Source: Ichthyophthirius multifiliis
Lineage: Eukaryota; Ciliophora; Oligohymenophorea; Hymenostomatida
Direction: 5' to 3'
NCBI RefSeq assembly: GCF_000220395.1
Contig: NW_004086456.1
Coordinates: 1-21,793 of the forward strand
Length of the DNA stretch: 21,793 bases
Shown here in pieces: positions 1 through 9,760 of the stretch (its first letter is position 1; each line of letters begins with the position of its first letter). The translations under genes were made by a program, and so were the position numbers. The notes under the pieces are model-generated. The model searched no databases. It was not told where the DNA came from and saw nothing but the letters and a program-made list of their open reading frames with translations.

Positions 1-579
1 ATCTATAATCAATAATATATTATTTTATATTTCTTTAATTTACTAAAATAATATAAGTTTAATAAAATTTATATATTATTTTTACTCAATTTTTTTTTTA
101 TTTTTTAGCTTATCACTAAATTTAATTTGATATAAAAATAAATGTAATTTGAAAAAAATCATTAAAACTATATCTTTATTGACATTGTAAAAAATTATGA
201 TTATATTTATTTTTTTACTTAAAAAAAGAATCTATAATATCCAATTTTTTATTTTTTATATAATTAATTTATTTTTTTAATTTAATTATTTAATTAATAA
301 TTTATAATTATTATTAAAATAATCTTTAATTTTTATTTAAAATAAAATTTTTTAATATTTCTAATATTAATTAATATATTTTTGTTAAAAAAAAATTATA
401 TTTTGTTTCTTAAATAAATAAATAAATATTCTTATCATGTTTGTATTTTTATTTTTTTGTTATTAATGTTTTTATTAATTAAATATAAAAAATTGGTAAT
501 AAAATATATTTATATAATATTATTCTTTAATTTGATTTATAAATAAATTTCTATCTATTATTTCTGTATAAATTTAATC
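1..579. other. AT-rich non-coding stretch, left edge
   Basis: This stretch is made of A/T homopolymers and simple AT words, with no frame that looks like protein under the ciliate code. It lies downstream of the 3' end of the minus-strand Utp16-like gene, so its right part probably holds that gene's 3' untranslated region and polyadenylation signals. I see nothing else that can be supported. Confidence 0.5.
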
Positions 580-1024
580 TCATTTTCTAATTATTTAAAT
601 GGGTTATCTTTTACTATTTGATTAATTAATTCTGTTTTATAAAAAATTTATTGCATTCATATTTACAGGTTAAATTTAAGGGGTATCTTACTAAAATATA
701 ATAGAAATATTTTTAGATTATACATTTTTTTATGCAAATATAATTTTTTATTAAATAATTTCTTTTTTTGGTTATTATTATTTTTTATTGTAATTTTCTG
801 AAACTTTAAATTTTTAAGAAATTTGTTTTATTTTTTTTTCAGGTAATTCATCATTAATAATATTAAGTAAATCTTAATCAATTTTATTTTCGTTTGTTTT
901 TTAATTTTTTTGTTTTCATTTATTTTACTGATATTCTTAAATCTTTAGCTTTTTATTTTATATTTTTTTCAGCTGCTTTAAAAGATATAGCCTCGGGCAT
1001 ATCAGAAATATCACTATTTGACAT
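580..1024 (-). CDS. Small charged protein, Utp16/U3 snoRNA-associated-like
   Basis: Two minus-strand reading blocks look coding under TAA/TAG=Gln. The first (1024 down to about 929) starts at an ATG and reads MSNSDISDMPEAISFKAAEK, followed by KQKAKDLR-like basic sequence. The second (about 872 down to 580) contains NDELPEKKIKQISQKF, a Lys/Gln-rich middle and a tail with NFLQNRINQSNSKRQPIQ before TGA. An acidic S-D-x-P-E-x-(I/V)-S-F motif near the start, a basic middle and an FLxxR...KR tail are typical of the small U3 snoRNA-associated (Utp16-type) proteins of the nucleolar small-subunit processome; this assignment is an inference from motif layout. The blocks are separated by a GTAAAA...TTAAG stretch (873-928) that looks like a 56-bp intron, but the phases disagree by one base, so the splice site, or one base of a homopolymer, is wrong. 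The gene is divergent from the coiled-coil gene, 202 bp away. Confidence 0.5.
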
Positions 1025-1226
1025 TATTTTATCTTATTTTAAAAAGAGTTTTTTTTTTTATTTATTATTTTTTGTTTAATTTTATCACTTTTTTTATTTT
1101 AATCTTTTTTTTTATTATTAATATATTAATGTGTCTAAATATATGTTTCTATATATCTAATTTATTTATTTTATTAAGGATAAAATTTTTATTATTAAAT
1201 AAGTATTAAAAATTAACTAAAATAAA
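1025..1226. promoter_or_regulatory. Shared divergent intergenic region
   Basis: About 200 bp of nearly pure A+T separate the start codons of the minus-strand Utp16-like gene and the plus-strand coiled-coil gene. Both promoters must lie here if the starts are right. No specific element can be recognised against the AT background. Short open frames on the plus strand across 894-1209 are Phe/Leu/Ile homopolymer readings and are not genes. Confidence 0.4.
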
Positions 1227-2384
1227 ATGAACTTTTATATATAATAGGGTTATGCAATAAATTAATAATCGTAAATTTCTTAACAAAATAAGATGATTTA
1301 ATAACATAATGGAGTGAAAAATTATTGTTAAAATTTTAATAAAAGCAGTACAATAATAATTCCAAAATAAAAATAATAATCTATAATTAATAATTATGAT
1401 AGTTAAACTACATTGAAATAATTAAATATATAAAAAACAAGACATGATTCAGAATAATATAAGGATAAATACGAAGTATTTATTATTATTTTATTTTTTT
1501 ATTTTTTTTATAATTATTTATTTTATTTTTTAAAATAATAAAATAAAGCAAGAATAAAATTATGTTCAATAATTAGAATAAAAAATGAAATTTGTCATAA
1601 TTGAAAATGATAATTTAAAATTTTAATTGAATGAAATTAAAAAAACTATCATTAATCATGATCAATATATTAAAATTGAAGAGAAAATTCAAATTTTACT
1701 TGAAGAAAATTAAAAACTATAATTACTTTTAAATTAAAGTGAATCTTAAGTTGCTTAATTAACCCAAGAATGCAATAAATTGAAGGAAATTAAAAAATAG
1801 CAAAAAAATATAGAAGATTCAAGTGAAAATATAGATAAAGAAGATAATTAATTAATTGAAAGTAAATAATAAGAAAATAAAGATGAAATTTAAAATCTAA
1901 AAGAATAATTAGATAATATATAGGCAAATTGCTTATAGTTAACAAATGAAAATAAAACTTTAAATGAATAGTTAAATATGAAAAATAATAATTAAGAAAA
2001 TATTAATGATTTGAAAGAATAAATAGGTAAATTATAAATTTAAAAAAGTGAAATCCAAAAACAAAATGAATGTTTATAAAAAATCATTTAATAATAAAAT
2101 AATGAAAATATCGAATAAGATTAATGCAATTAATTAATTAATAAAGTCCAAACATAAAAATAATAAATAAATGTACTTTATTAATAAATAGAAGACCTTA
2201 AAAGTATTTAAAATAATTATAAATTAGAAATTTAATAACTTTAAAATTATTTAAAAGAAAAAATTGAATAAAAAAGTAAATTTTTTTTTATCTATATTAT
2301 TAAAATTAAATTTTTTATATAAAATTTATAATTTTTTTTTTTTAAAAAAAAAAAAAAAAAGAAGAAAATAATGATATAAATTGA
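1227..2384 (+). CDS. Gln/Asn-rich coiled-coil protein (two introns)
   Basis: Three exons (1227-1475, 1549-2275, 2362-2384) join in phase to give about 332 aa ending at TGA. The start is the ATG at 1227, preceded by an A-rich leader. Exon 1 (83 aa) is Gln/Asn-rich with no clear fold and ends in a charged stretch (RHDSEQYKDKYE). Exon 2 is almost entirely heptad-repeat helix, for example LKEQLDNIQANCLQLTNEN and LKEQIGKLQIQKSEIQKQNE, with Leu/Ile at a/d positions and many Gln codons written TAA. Exon 3 adds only a short polar tail. Coiled-coil proteins of this kind are common in ciliates and often belong to cytoskeleton, basal-body or trafficking structures, but nothing here identifies a specific role. 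Intron 2 could end at 2361 or 2364; both keep the frame and differ by one Glu. There is no signal peptide or membrane segment. Confidence 0.75.
1476..1548 (+). other. Intron 1 of the coiled-coil gene
   Basis: A 73-bp GTATTT...AAAG intron lies in phase 0. It is almost pure A/T with a T-rich middle, unlike the flanking A/G-rich exons. Its length is not a multiple of three, and removing it joins the KDKYE and QEQNY coding blocks in one frame, which supports it. Confidence 0.65.
2276..2361 (+). other. Intron 2 of the coiled-coil gene
   Basis: The stretch starts GTAAATTTTT, continues as poly-T then poly-A, and ends at AAG (2361, or 2364). The coiled-coil pattern stops abruptly at its 5' end. Splicing gives a short polar tail and an immediate TGA at 2382; without splicing the frame would run on into the next gene's leader. 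Confidence 0.6.
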
Positions 2385-2601
2385 AAGACAAAAAAACAAT
2401 TTTATTTTTTCATTATATTTTTATTTTATCTTAATAATTCTATATATACTTTTATTTAAAAAAATAAAGATTTTTTTTAAAAATCAGTAAAATTATAATT
2501 TAATTTAATATATTTCCTTTTTTAAAAAATAAAATAAAATAAAAAATAAATACTAAAAACAAAACAAAATATATAATATAATACAATATAAATTAAAAAA
2601 A

Positions 2602-3979
2602 ATGTGTTACGATACAAATCGAATAGTAAATTATACCTAAACAGAAATAATAATAGATGAATTAAAATGTAAAATATGTGACCAAATATTATAATCTCCT
2701 ATATTATGTAGGGAATGCTAAAGTCACTTTTGCTGGAAGTGTATATAGTAATGGCTAGAGACACCAAACTCAAACAAAAAATGTCCAAACTGTCGTTCAT
2801 AATGGAAATAATAAGAAAGTAGTTTACTATTAAAAAGTTTATTAAGAAAATTAATATTTTCATGTCAGAATAGAGAAAAAGGATGTAAACAAGAATTAAA
2901 TTATGAAGACTTGATGTAACACGAGAATATAAATTGTGAATTTGCGGAAATTACATGTCCTTTGAATTGTAAAAAGAAAATAAGTAAATAAAATATGCTA
3001 TAACATTTTTAGAGTTTTCATAAGAATTAGTCAAACCAAATAAACTATTCTTCAGTTTTTTTCCATTTTAAAGAAAACTTTAACCCTTATACTAATATGA
3101 AATAAATAAGGTAATTATCTTTTACTTGGGAAGCCCATTTTTAACTTGACTTTTGTAAAAATAATCAAATTCCTTTTCCTGGAATGGGATGGAAAAAACT
3201 TGAGAATTTCATAAATAGCTTAAGTAAATCTACCTAATGTGATGATTAATTTAGCAGACTTAAAGGAAAAGGTTAATTTAAGCATTATGGAATTATTGGG
3301 TGGGTCAATTCTTTAGAAAACTAGATTATGTAATAAAATATTTAAAAATGTATTATTTGTTCTCAGTGTTTGATGGGAATTATTAATTAGTTTAAATAAA
3401 GAATTAATTATTTATTGATTTTGGAATAAGAGTTTATTGATGAATAAAGTGACGATGAATAAGAAAAATAAAACGATTTAAGCTATATGGCACTTAATTA
3501 GATGATGGGTTAATTAGTTTAAAATAATATTAATAATAATAATTTTAAAGTTAAGTTGTATAACGATTGCTTTTTGTAGGATAATTTAAATATAGTTAGA
3601 GAAATAGGTATATATATATTTATACTATTTTTTATTTATTTATATATTATTAAAAGGCAAACATTGGGTATAACATCTTAATTAATGTCAAAATAAAATA
3701 TGTAAAATTGATATTAGAGGGTGGGATTTATTAATAGATTTTGCTTTAGGCTTGTAAAGTAATACTAGTGATAAATGGTTTTTAGATTTAAATAATGAAA
3801 ATGATAATATGATTTGTTGGAGAGAGATTTTTATTAGTGAGGATATTAAATAATTATTAGGAAATTGTTAGCAATGTTTAATTTTTAAAAATAAAATTGT
3901 TGTGCTTTTTAAAAGTAGAATTGATAGACTTTTATCGATTTAAAATATTTAAAAATCAAACATTATTGGGTTTTCTTGA
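2602..3979 (+). CDS. RING and TRAF/SIAH-type zinc-finger protein, probable E3 ligase
   Basis: Exons 2602-3607 and 3657-3979 encode 442 aa ending at TGA. Residues 23-64 form a RING-type finger: C23-x2-C26, then C36, C39/H42, C44-x2-C47, and C61-x2-C64 (PNCRS). Next come two TRAF/SIAH-type fingers with exact spacing: C88-x6-C95-x11-H107-x4-C112 and C119-x3-C123-x11-H135-x4-H140. RING plus TRAF fingers is the layout of TRAF/SIAH-like ubiquitin ligases, so ubiquitin transfer is likely but inferred. The remaining 300 residues contain a Trp/Cys-rich block (FPGMGWKKLENF, HYGIIGWVNSLEN), a C-x2-C pair (KCIICSQC), an acidic run near DEQSDDEQEKQ, and a C-terminal part with KICKIDIRGWDLLIDFALG. I do not recognise this half, and no MATH/TRAF-C domain is evident. 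Many structural Gln codons are TAA/TAG. Confidence 0.82.
3608..3656 (+). other. Intron of the RING/TRAF-finger gene
   Basis: A 49-bp intron, GTATATATATA...TTAAAAG, lies in phase 1. Splicing joins the REIG and KHWVQHLNQCQ blocks and gives an open frame to the TGA at 3977. Unspliced, the frame would turn into AT-repeat peptide. Confidence 0.75.
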
Positions 3980-4463
3980 TTTTAATTAATGTGTTATTTA
4001 CTCATATATTAAACTTCAGTTAAAATATTAATTACTAATATATATATTGTGTTATAATAATTATTTTATGTATTTATAGTATTATTATTTTTTTCATATA
4101 AGCTTTTTTTTTATTTTCATATTTATTATCTATTGTTTATCTATTTAATTTAATAAAAGATATTTTACTTGATTTATTGTTAATTAAGTTAATTTTAATT
4201 ATAGCTTTTAAATATTATTTAATTTTCAAAACAAAACGGTAAGATATACATATGTTTTTTTATTTTATTTTGTTTTGTTTTTTTTTTATGGAATCTTTAT
4301 TTAATAAAAAAATACTAATTTTTTTTTAAAATTTTAATAAATAAATATTTTTATTTAATAAAAAAAATTAATTTAAGCAAAAAAATTAAGCAAAATATAT
4401 AAATTGATTTCATAAAAATAACAAAAAATATTTTTAACAAAAAAAAAAACTTAAAATAAAAGA
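3980..4463. other. AT-rich intergenic region
   Basis: About 480 bp lie between the RING-finger gene and the DOMON gene on the same strand. The stretch is T-rich at its left (3' untranslated side) and A-rich at its right (leader of the next gene). No coding frame or recognisable structured element is seen. Confidence 0.5.
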
Positions 4464-5081
4464 ATGATAATAAATCTAAAATATTTCACAATAATACTGC
4501 TAATAATAAAAAATACAATAACCTAAAATAAAATAAATAGAAACTTAATTATTATTGAAGGATTTAAAATCGAATACTTCTATGATTTAGACAAAAAAAT
4601 AGTCAATTTCGATATTCGAGGATATTCAGATGTTTGGATTGGTATAGCTTTTGGAAAAGGAATGAGAGGAGTAGATATAGTAGCTATAAGAGCAGATTAG
4701 ACATTAAATACTGTATTAGAAGACATGTATTCAGTATATGAAGAAGCACCTTAATATGATTATACATTTCCTTAGTGTGATAAAAGTAAAAGCCTAACTT
4801 AGAATGTGGCTATGTATGAACCTAATTCAGGGAGTATGTGGGTAACTTTTTCAAAACCATTTGATGGTGGACCTTGTAATATTTCTTTTACTGAATAAAT
4901 GACTATCGATATTAGTATTGCTTTTGGAACTGATCCTATTAAGTTTATGAAGCACAAGAAAGTCAAAACTGATAGGTTTATTTTTAGTTCTAAGTAATTG
5001 TAAGATTAGGAAGGGTTTGGAGTTTTATTTGTTTATTTTTTTAAAGGTTTTTTTGTTTTGTATATGGTTTTGTTTTTATGA
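4464..5081 (+). CDS. Secreted or membrane-anchored DOMON-domain protein
   Basis: One uninterrupted exon encodes 205 aa from ATG (4464) to TGA. The N-terminus (MIINLKYFTIILLIIKNTIT) is a signal peptide in form, and its presence decides this start. The body matches the DOMON fold of extracellular heme- or sugar-binding domains: a strand-rich lead-in (YFYDLDKKIVNFDIRG), the hallmark DVWIGIAFGKGMRGVDIV at about residues 56-73, then a Y-D-Y-TFPQCDKS stretch, MYEPNSGSMWVTFSKPF and a final ISIAFGTDPIKF strand. This family normally precedes cytochrome b561 or other membrane domains; here the domain stands alone. The last 20 or so residues (VLFVYFFKGFFVLYMVLFL) are hydrophobic and reach the stop codon, so the product may be tail-anchored or GPI-processed. 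Ligand binding is inferred, as no heme-ligand residue can be assigned with certainty. There is no intron. Confidence 0.82.
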
Positions 5082-6841
5082 ATTTTGCTTTTTTTGTTTG
5101 TTTTTGTTTGTTTTAATCTGTATTATTAGGAAAAAATTGATTGATTCGAAAAGAATTTAAATAATCTTAAAAATATAAAGTTTATATTGAATTTCGTTTG
5201 TAATTTTTATTTTCAGTTTATATATTTAAAAGGAGTTTTATTTGAGTTTATTTTGAAATAAATTAATATTAGTAAATTTTATTTTTATTTTGTATTTAAT
5301 GATTACTTCTTGTCGTTTAGATAAAAAAATAATATATATTATTTTCAATTTAATTATTATTTTGGATAACTTCTTTTTATATTAATTTTCGTTTATTATT
5401 AATTTTAAAATTATAGTTTTTTAATAATTATTAAGTTAAATTGATTAAAATTAGTTTCTTTATTATTTTTATTAAATTTATAATTTTTGTGTATATTAAA
5501 TTAATGTTTTTTTTCTTTTTTTTCTTTTTTTTTCTCTATTGCTGGTTAAAATTGCTCAATAAATGAAAAATATTAGAATATTTAAAAAAAATTCATTATT
5601 AATCTTTTTACAAAATTAGTATAATGTAACGGTTTTTAAATAAATTGGTTCATTTTTTTAAAAAAATAATTTATTATCACAATATTTTATTAAGTTAGTA
5701 CTTCTTGTTAAAATAGTAATAAATTCAGTATTTAAAAATCAGCAAATTCATATATCAATAATATTTTATATTTCTGAATTATATTATTGATCTTTTTCTT
5801 GTAAATTAATGATAATAATAATTTTATTTATTTGAATTATTTTCATTATAAATTAACAAAATCATATAATTTGTAAGTTATCTTAAAGAAAGCTTTCAAC
5901 GGATTAAATTTGTTAATTGATTAAGTTTATTTATATGATAAGAATATATTTTCCAGTTTATTTTTTTTAAAAGATTATTATTTAATTTTAAATATGTATG
6001 ATATAATTAATTTTGTTATAATGTATTTAAAATTTCATTTGTATTTTTTCTTTTAAAGTCTTATTACAATATCAAATATAAATTTGCTTTCTAAAAATAT
6101 AAATAATACAATAGATTTTTTAATTAATCTTATTTATTTATTTTTTTATATATAATTTCATCTAATTTATTTATATTAATATATTAAAAATAGTTTAATT
6201 ATTATATATATATATTAGTATCTGTTTTTCTTAATTAATATATAAATAAAATATTTATAATATAATATATGTTATATAAGTATTTCTCTCTCAATAATTT
6301 TAATATAAACATTATTTTTTATTTCTTATATAAGATATTATGTTTTCCATTTAATATAAACATATTGTATATACAAAGTTAATTTTTTAAAATAATTTTA
6401 AAAATTTTGTGAAATTTTAAAATAAAAATAACAAATTATATCTCCTTAATTTATATATATTTCAATTGTTAAAAATAATCGGAATTTTACTAAAGTAATT
6501 AATGAAGTATTATTGAATATAACTAAGTTCTAGCTATTTTATTTCTATTAAATATTCCATGTTATTGTTTTATTCAGGCTGATTATAATTTTTCTTGATT
6601 TTCAATTATTTAAAAAGAATTCAGTTTAATCCAATAAGTTGATTCTAAAATAAAAATTTGACATAAATATTTGAATTATTGATTAAATATTAATCGTTCC
6701 TTGCTTTCAAATTAAATAATTTTTTTTTTCAAGGAATATTAGCAATTTTTCTTCTTTCTCTTTTTTAGTTAAAATATGTATACTTATATATGTTTTGCGT
6801 CTAGTTATTTTATATTTTTATTATCATCATATAAATATAAT

Positions 6842-6878
<37 letters not shown>

Positions 6879-7638
6879 TATTAATAAAATGTATTATTAT
6901 TTTATTTTTTAATTCTATATGATATATATAATATGTATTATATTATTCTTTTCTCAAAGAATTTTTTTCTTGAAAAAGATTATAAAAATAACAAACATTT
7001 ATGTTTAATTTTATGATTATGTTTTTTATGAATTATTAATGTCAATTTATATTTTTTAAAAATAAATAATTTATTTAGTTTTGGTAATAATTTTAATATG
7101 AAAATTTTATTTTTTTCTATATATTTTAATAGTTATTTATATGTTATTAGTGTCTTTTTAATCTTATATTCTTATTATTACTAGATTATTAGTTTTTATT
7201 TGTTTTTTATAAAGTTTATATTATTAAAAATCGTAACTGTTAGTCTAAATTTGTATATTAATTTTTTTGATATTAAATTAGTTTTTTTTTTAAATAAAAT
7301 AATAGTGTTGTTTTTAAGTAAAAAATTAAAAATAATAATTAATTAAAAATAAAGTATGTATGTATTGATTTTTAATTAAATTTTATACAGGTATTATTTC
7401 TAAATTAAATATATGCAATTTATTTTACAATTAAAAAAAAAAATTATTAAATTAAATTATTAATATAATAATATTTTATATATATACATAATTAATATAT
7501 ATATTTTATTTTTATAATATACATATATATATATAGTATGATAAAAAGATAAAAATAAATTGAAATAAACTATAATAATATATATTTATATATAATAATT
7601 TTAATAATAATGATTAAATAAAATTAAAAAAAAAAGTC
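5082..7638. other. 2.56-kb gene-poor region between convergent genes
   Basis: Reading both strands under the ciliate code, I found no stretch that resembles protein. The DNA is A/T homopolymer and AT-dinucleotide sequence, with T-runs at 5500-5535, (TA)n tracts at about 6835-6880 and more around 7475-7600. It must contain the 3' ends of the DOMON gene (left) and the TRRAP gene (right), both transcribed towards it. Confidence 0.5.
6837..6880. repeat. (TA)n microsatellite
   Basis: This is a run of alternating TA, interrupted once by an extra A, inside the gene-poor region. Length is likely to vary between copies or assemblies. Confidence 0.8.
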
Positions 7639-7910
7639 TCAAAACCAATACATCATTTATTAATTTTTCATATTTTTCTTTTAATTTTATTAAATGACAT
7701 TTAAAATGCTATCAATTCTAGCCGAAATTTTGTTTTTTCCAATTTTAAAATTACACTCATCTTCACTAAATAAATAATAAATTTTCTACATAATATTCTT
7801 TTCATTATAAAACTCGAAATATGATAAATTCTCATTATTATTATTACCAAAAATTTTACAAAATTTATATAAATATAATTTTATTATAAATCTATTTAAT
7901 ATATTAATAT

Positions 7911-7951
<41 letters not shown>

Positions 7952-9701
7952 CTTATCATATGATAAAGCCCTTGCCATTGATATTATTGAAGATCCTAAT
8001 AGACCTTAAATTCCTAATTAAGTAATATAATTAGTTATATTAGGTGATAATCTTATTGAATTGGGGTTTTTTTCAATAATTTTATGCTCTAGTGTATTTT
8101 CTATATTATAAAATACGTAAACTTTTCCTTTGCTAAGATTAAACGAAATGTCTTTTAATAAAGGACTCGTAGATAATAAATAACTCATAAACATAGCAGA
8201 AGAATAATTATATGTTATTTATTTTCTTAAGATTATATATTATAGATATGTTGGTGTGGTTTCTAATATATAATCAGAAAGTATATTATGTGGATATTTA
8301 TTAATTTAAAATTGATATTTTTCGTATATATTTAATAAAGATTAAGTCGAAAGGCAAAAAGAATGCATTATTATTTAATAATTGGCCTTGCTTGGAATAT
8401 TAATATAATTTTTAGTTTAAATTTCTAATGATCTTTATTATGTTTAGTCAAATAAGGAAAATTTAATATTAAAAATTTCAGAAAGTTGATTGATTAATTA
8501 ATTTAGGGAATAATTCATATTTGTCATTTAAAATATTGTATAAACATATCTATATATATATATATATAAATATTTATATATAGTATGTATATATATTCTT
8601 TTAATTATTTTACTATTTTTAATCTGTCCCATCTAGTATTATTTTGTAATATTTTTAATTATTATATATTATTGTTTATATTTTTTTATGTAATGAAGTA
8701 ATATATACATGATTATAAGGCTAAAAATCTTAAAAAACAATCTTATTAGTAGTTATATATTACCCTGGAATTTCTATATCTTTACAATTTAACTAGAAAT
8801 TAGCTAACTAATGAGTATTATATTCCAAAGAATTATTATTTTGAATAAAATAGATATTTTTAGTTAATTCAAGTATATTATTTTCTAATAAAAGGAAAAA
8901 AGATTAAACATTTAGATTATTTTTTTGAACATCTTTTAAAATTTATGTTATTTAATTTAATGAACTTGAGTATCTATTAGTTTGCATTTTTATTAAAATA
9001 TCTATGGCTTTTTTTTATATTTGATATTTAGTGTATATGGATGTAGATTGGGTTTTATATTCAGTTATTATGCTTTATAGTTGTAAGTAGATTTATTCAA
9101 TTTCTTATTCAGGCTCTATTGGCTGGTTTATGGTCTTCAAAAGAAGGTCGATTTTGGAAAATGTGGAATGCTTTTTTTCACTTTTTAGCTCTTTTTCGAA
9201 AGGAGATATATAATAGTAGAGACATTGGTCAAACTCTTTTTATATTTAAGAGTAGAGTTTGAAAAAGAAATTTAAAGCGAAACTATTTTGGGTATTTTGG
9301 GGTGATTGAATATTGTATTCTTTCAAATATTGGATTAATTAAGGAATCCATATTATTAAAGTACTTGTAGGGATGTATTAAATACATTAATTTAACTCTT
9401 TTTATATTTATTCGAGTTCTTAGGTGTTAGAGGAAAATAAGGTTTAAAGATTTTCAACTAAATAAAATAAAATAAAGAGGCTTAAGCGTGTTTTGTAAGG
9501 AGTATATTTCAGTGAAATTGGAAGAAAAGTAATAACTAATTAAGTGAAGGGAATACGATGAGGATGTGGGAGATTATCAAGTAACATTTAGAAGCATATT
9601 TCTGAAAAAGTATAACAAGATTTATACAAAGCAATTTAATTTGCATTTTGTAGTTCTTAAAATGTTTTTTCTATGTTAGTTATGACATCAAGATATTTTT
9701 C

Positions 9702-9760
<59 letters not shown>

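Larger units (their letters stand above)
7639..8700 (-). other. TRRAP pseudokinase (PI3K-like) and FATC region
   Basis: Three exons (end of 8614-9700, then 7953-8549 and 7639-7891) encode the C-terminal domain. KIILDGTDQKQ and YVYTIFQMTN correspond to the glycine-loop strand region of TRRAP. LLKDISFNLSKGKVYVFYN lies where active kinases have the catalytic D-R-H loop and the D-F-G motif; neither is present, so the domain cannot be a working kinase of the usual type. RLSPNITNYITQLGIQGLLG and SSIISMARALSYDK match the conserved segment after the pseudo-activation loop in TRRAP. The final 80 residues end NQQMMYWF, an aromatic FATC-like tail comparable to HPWL in the human protein. Homology was judged from remembered family sequence, not from a search. 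Confidence 0.87.

Noticed and set aside
894-1209. Two overlapping plus-strand short ORFs rich in Phe and Leu
   Set aside because: They are readings of T-rich DNA opposite the Utp16-like gene and of its upstream region, with no domain, no bias and no support.
7639-8518. Separate minus-strand gene starting at the ATG at 8518, possibly an ABC-transporter ATPase (LLKDISFNLSKGK looked like the start of a nucleotide-binding domain)
   Set aside because: No Walker A or signature motif follows. The sequence aligns in order with the TRRAP pseudokinase, and a phase-matched intron (8550-8613) connects it to the FAT-domain exon, so 8518 is an internal methionine.
8693-9262. Plus-strand 189-codon ORF resembling a multi-pass membrane protein, with further open frame to 9680
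   Set aside because: The opposite strand in the same interval carries conserved FAT-domain motifs (LIIWIPQLIQYL, DIEIPG) in one continuous frame with proper introns, and the plus frame is broken by TGA at 9260 and again near 9546 as expected for a shadow.
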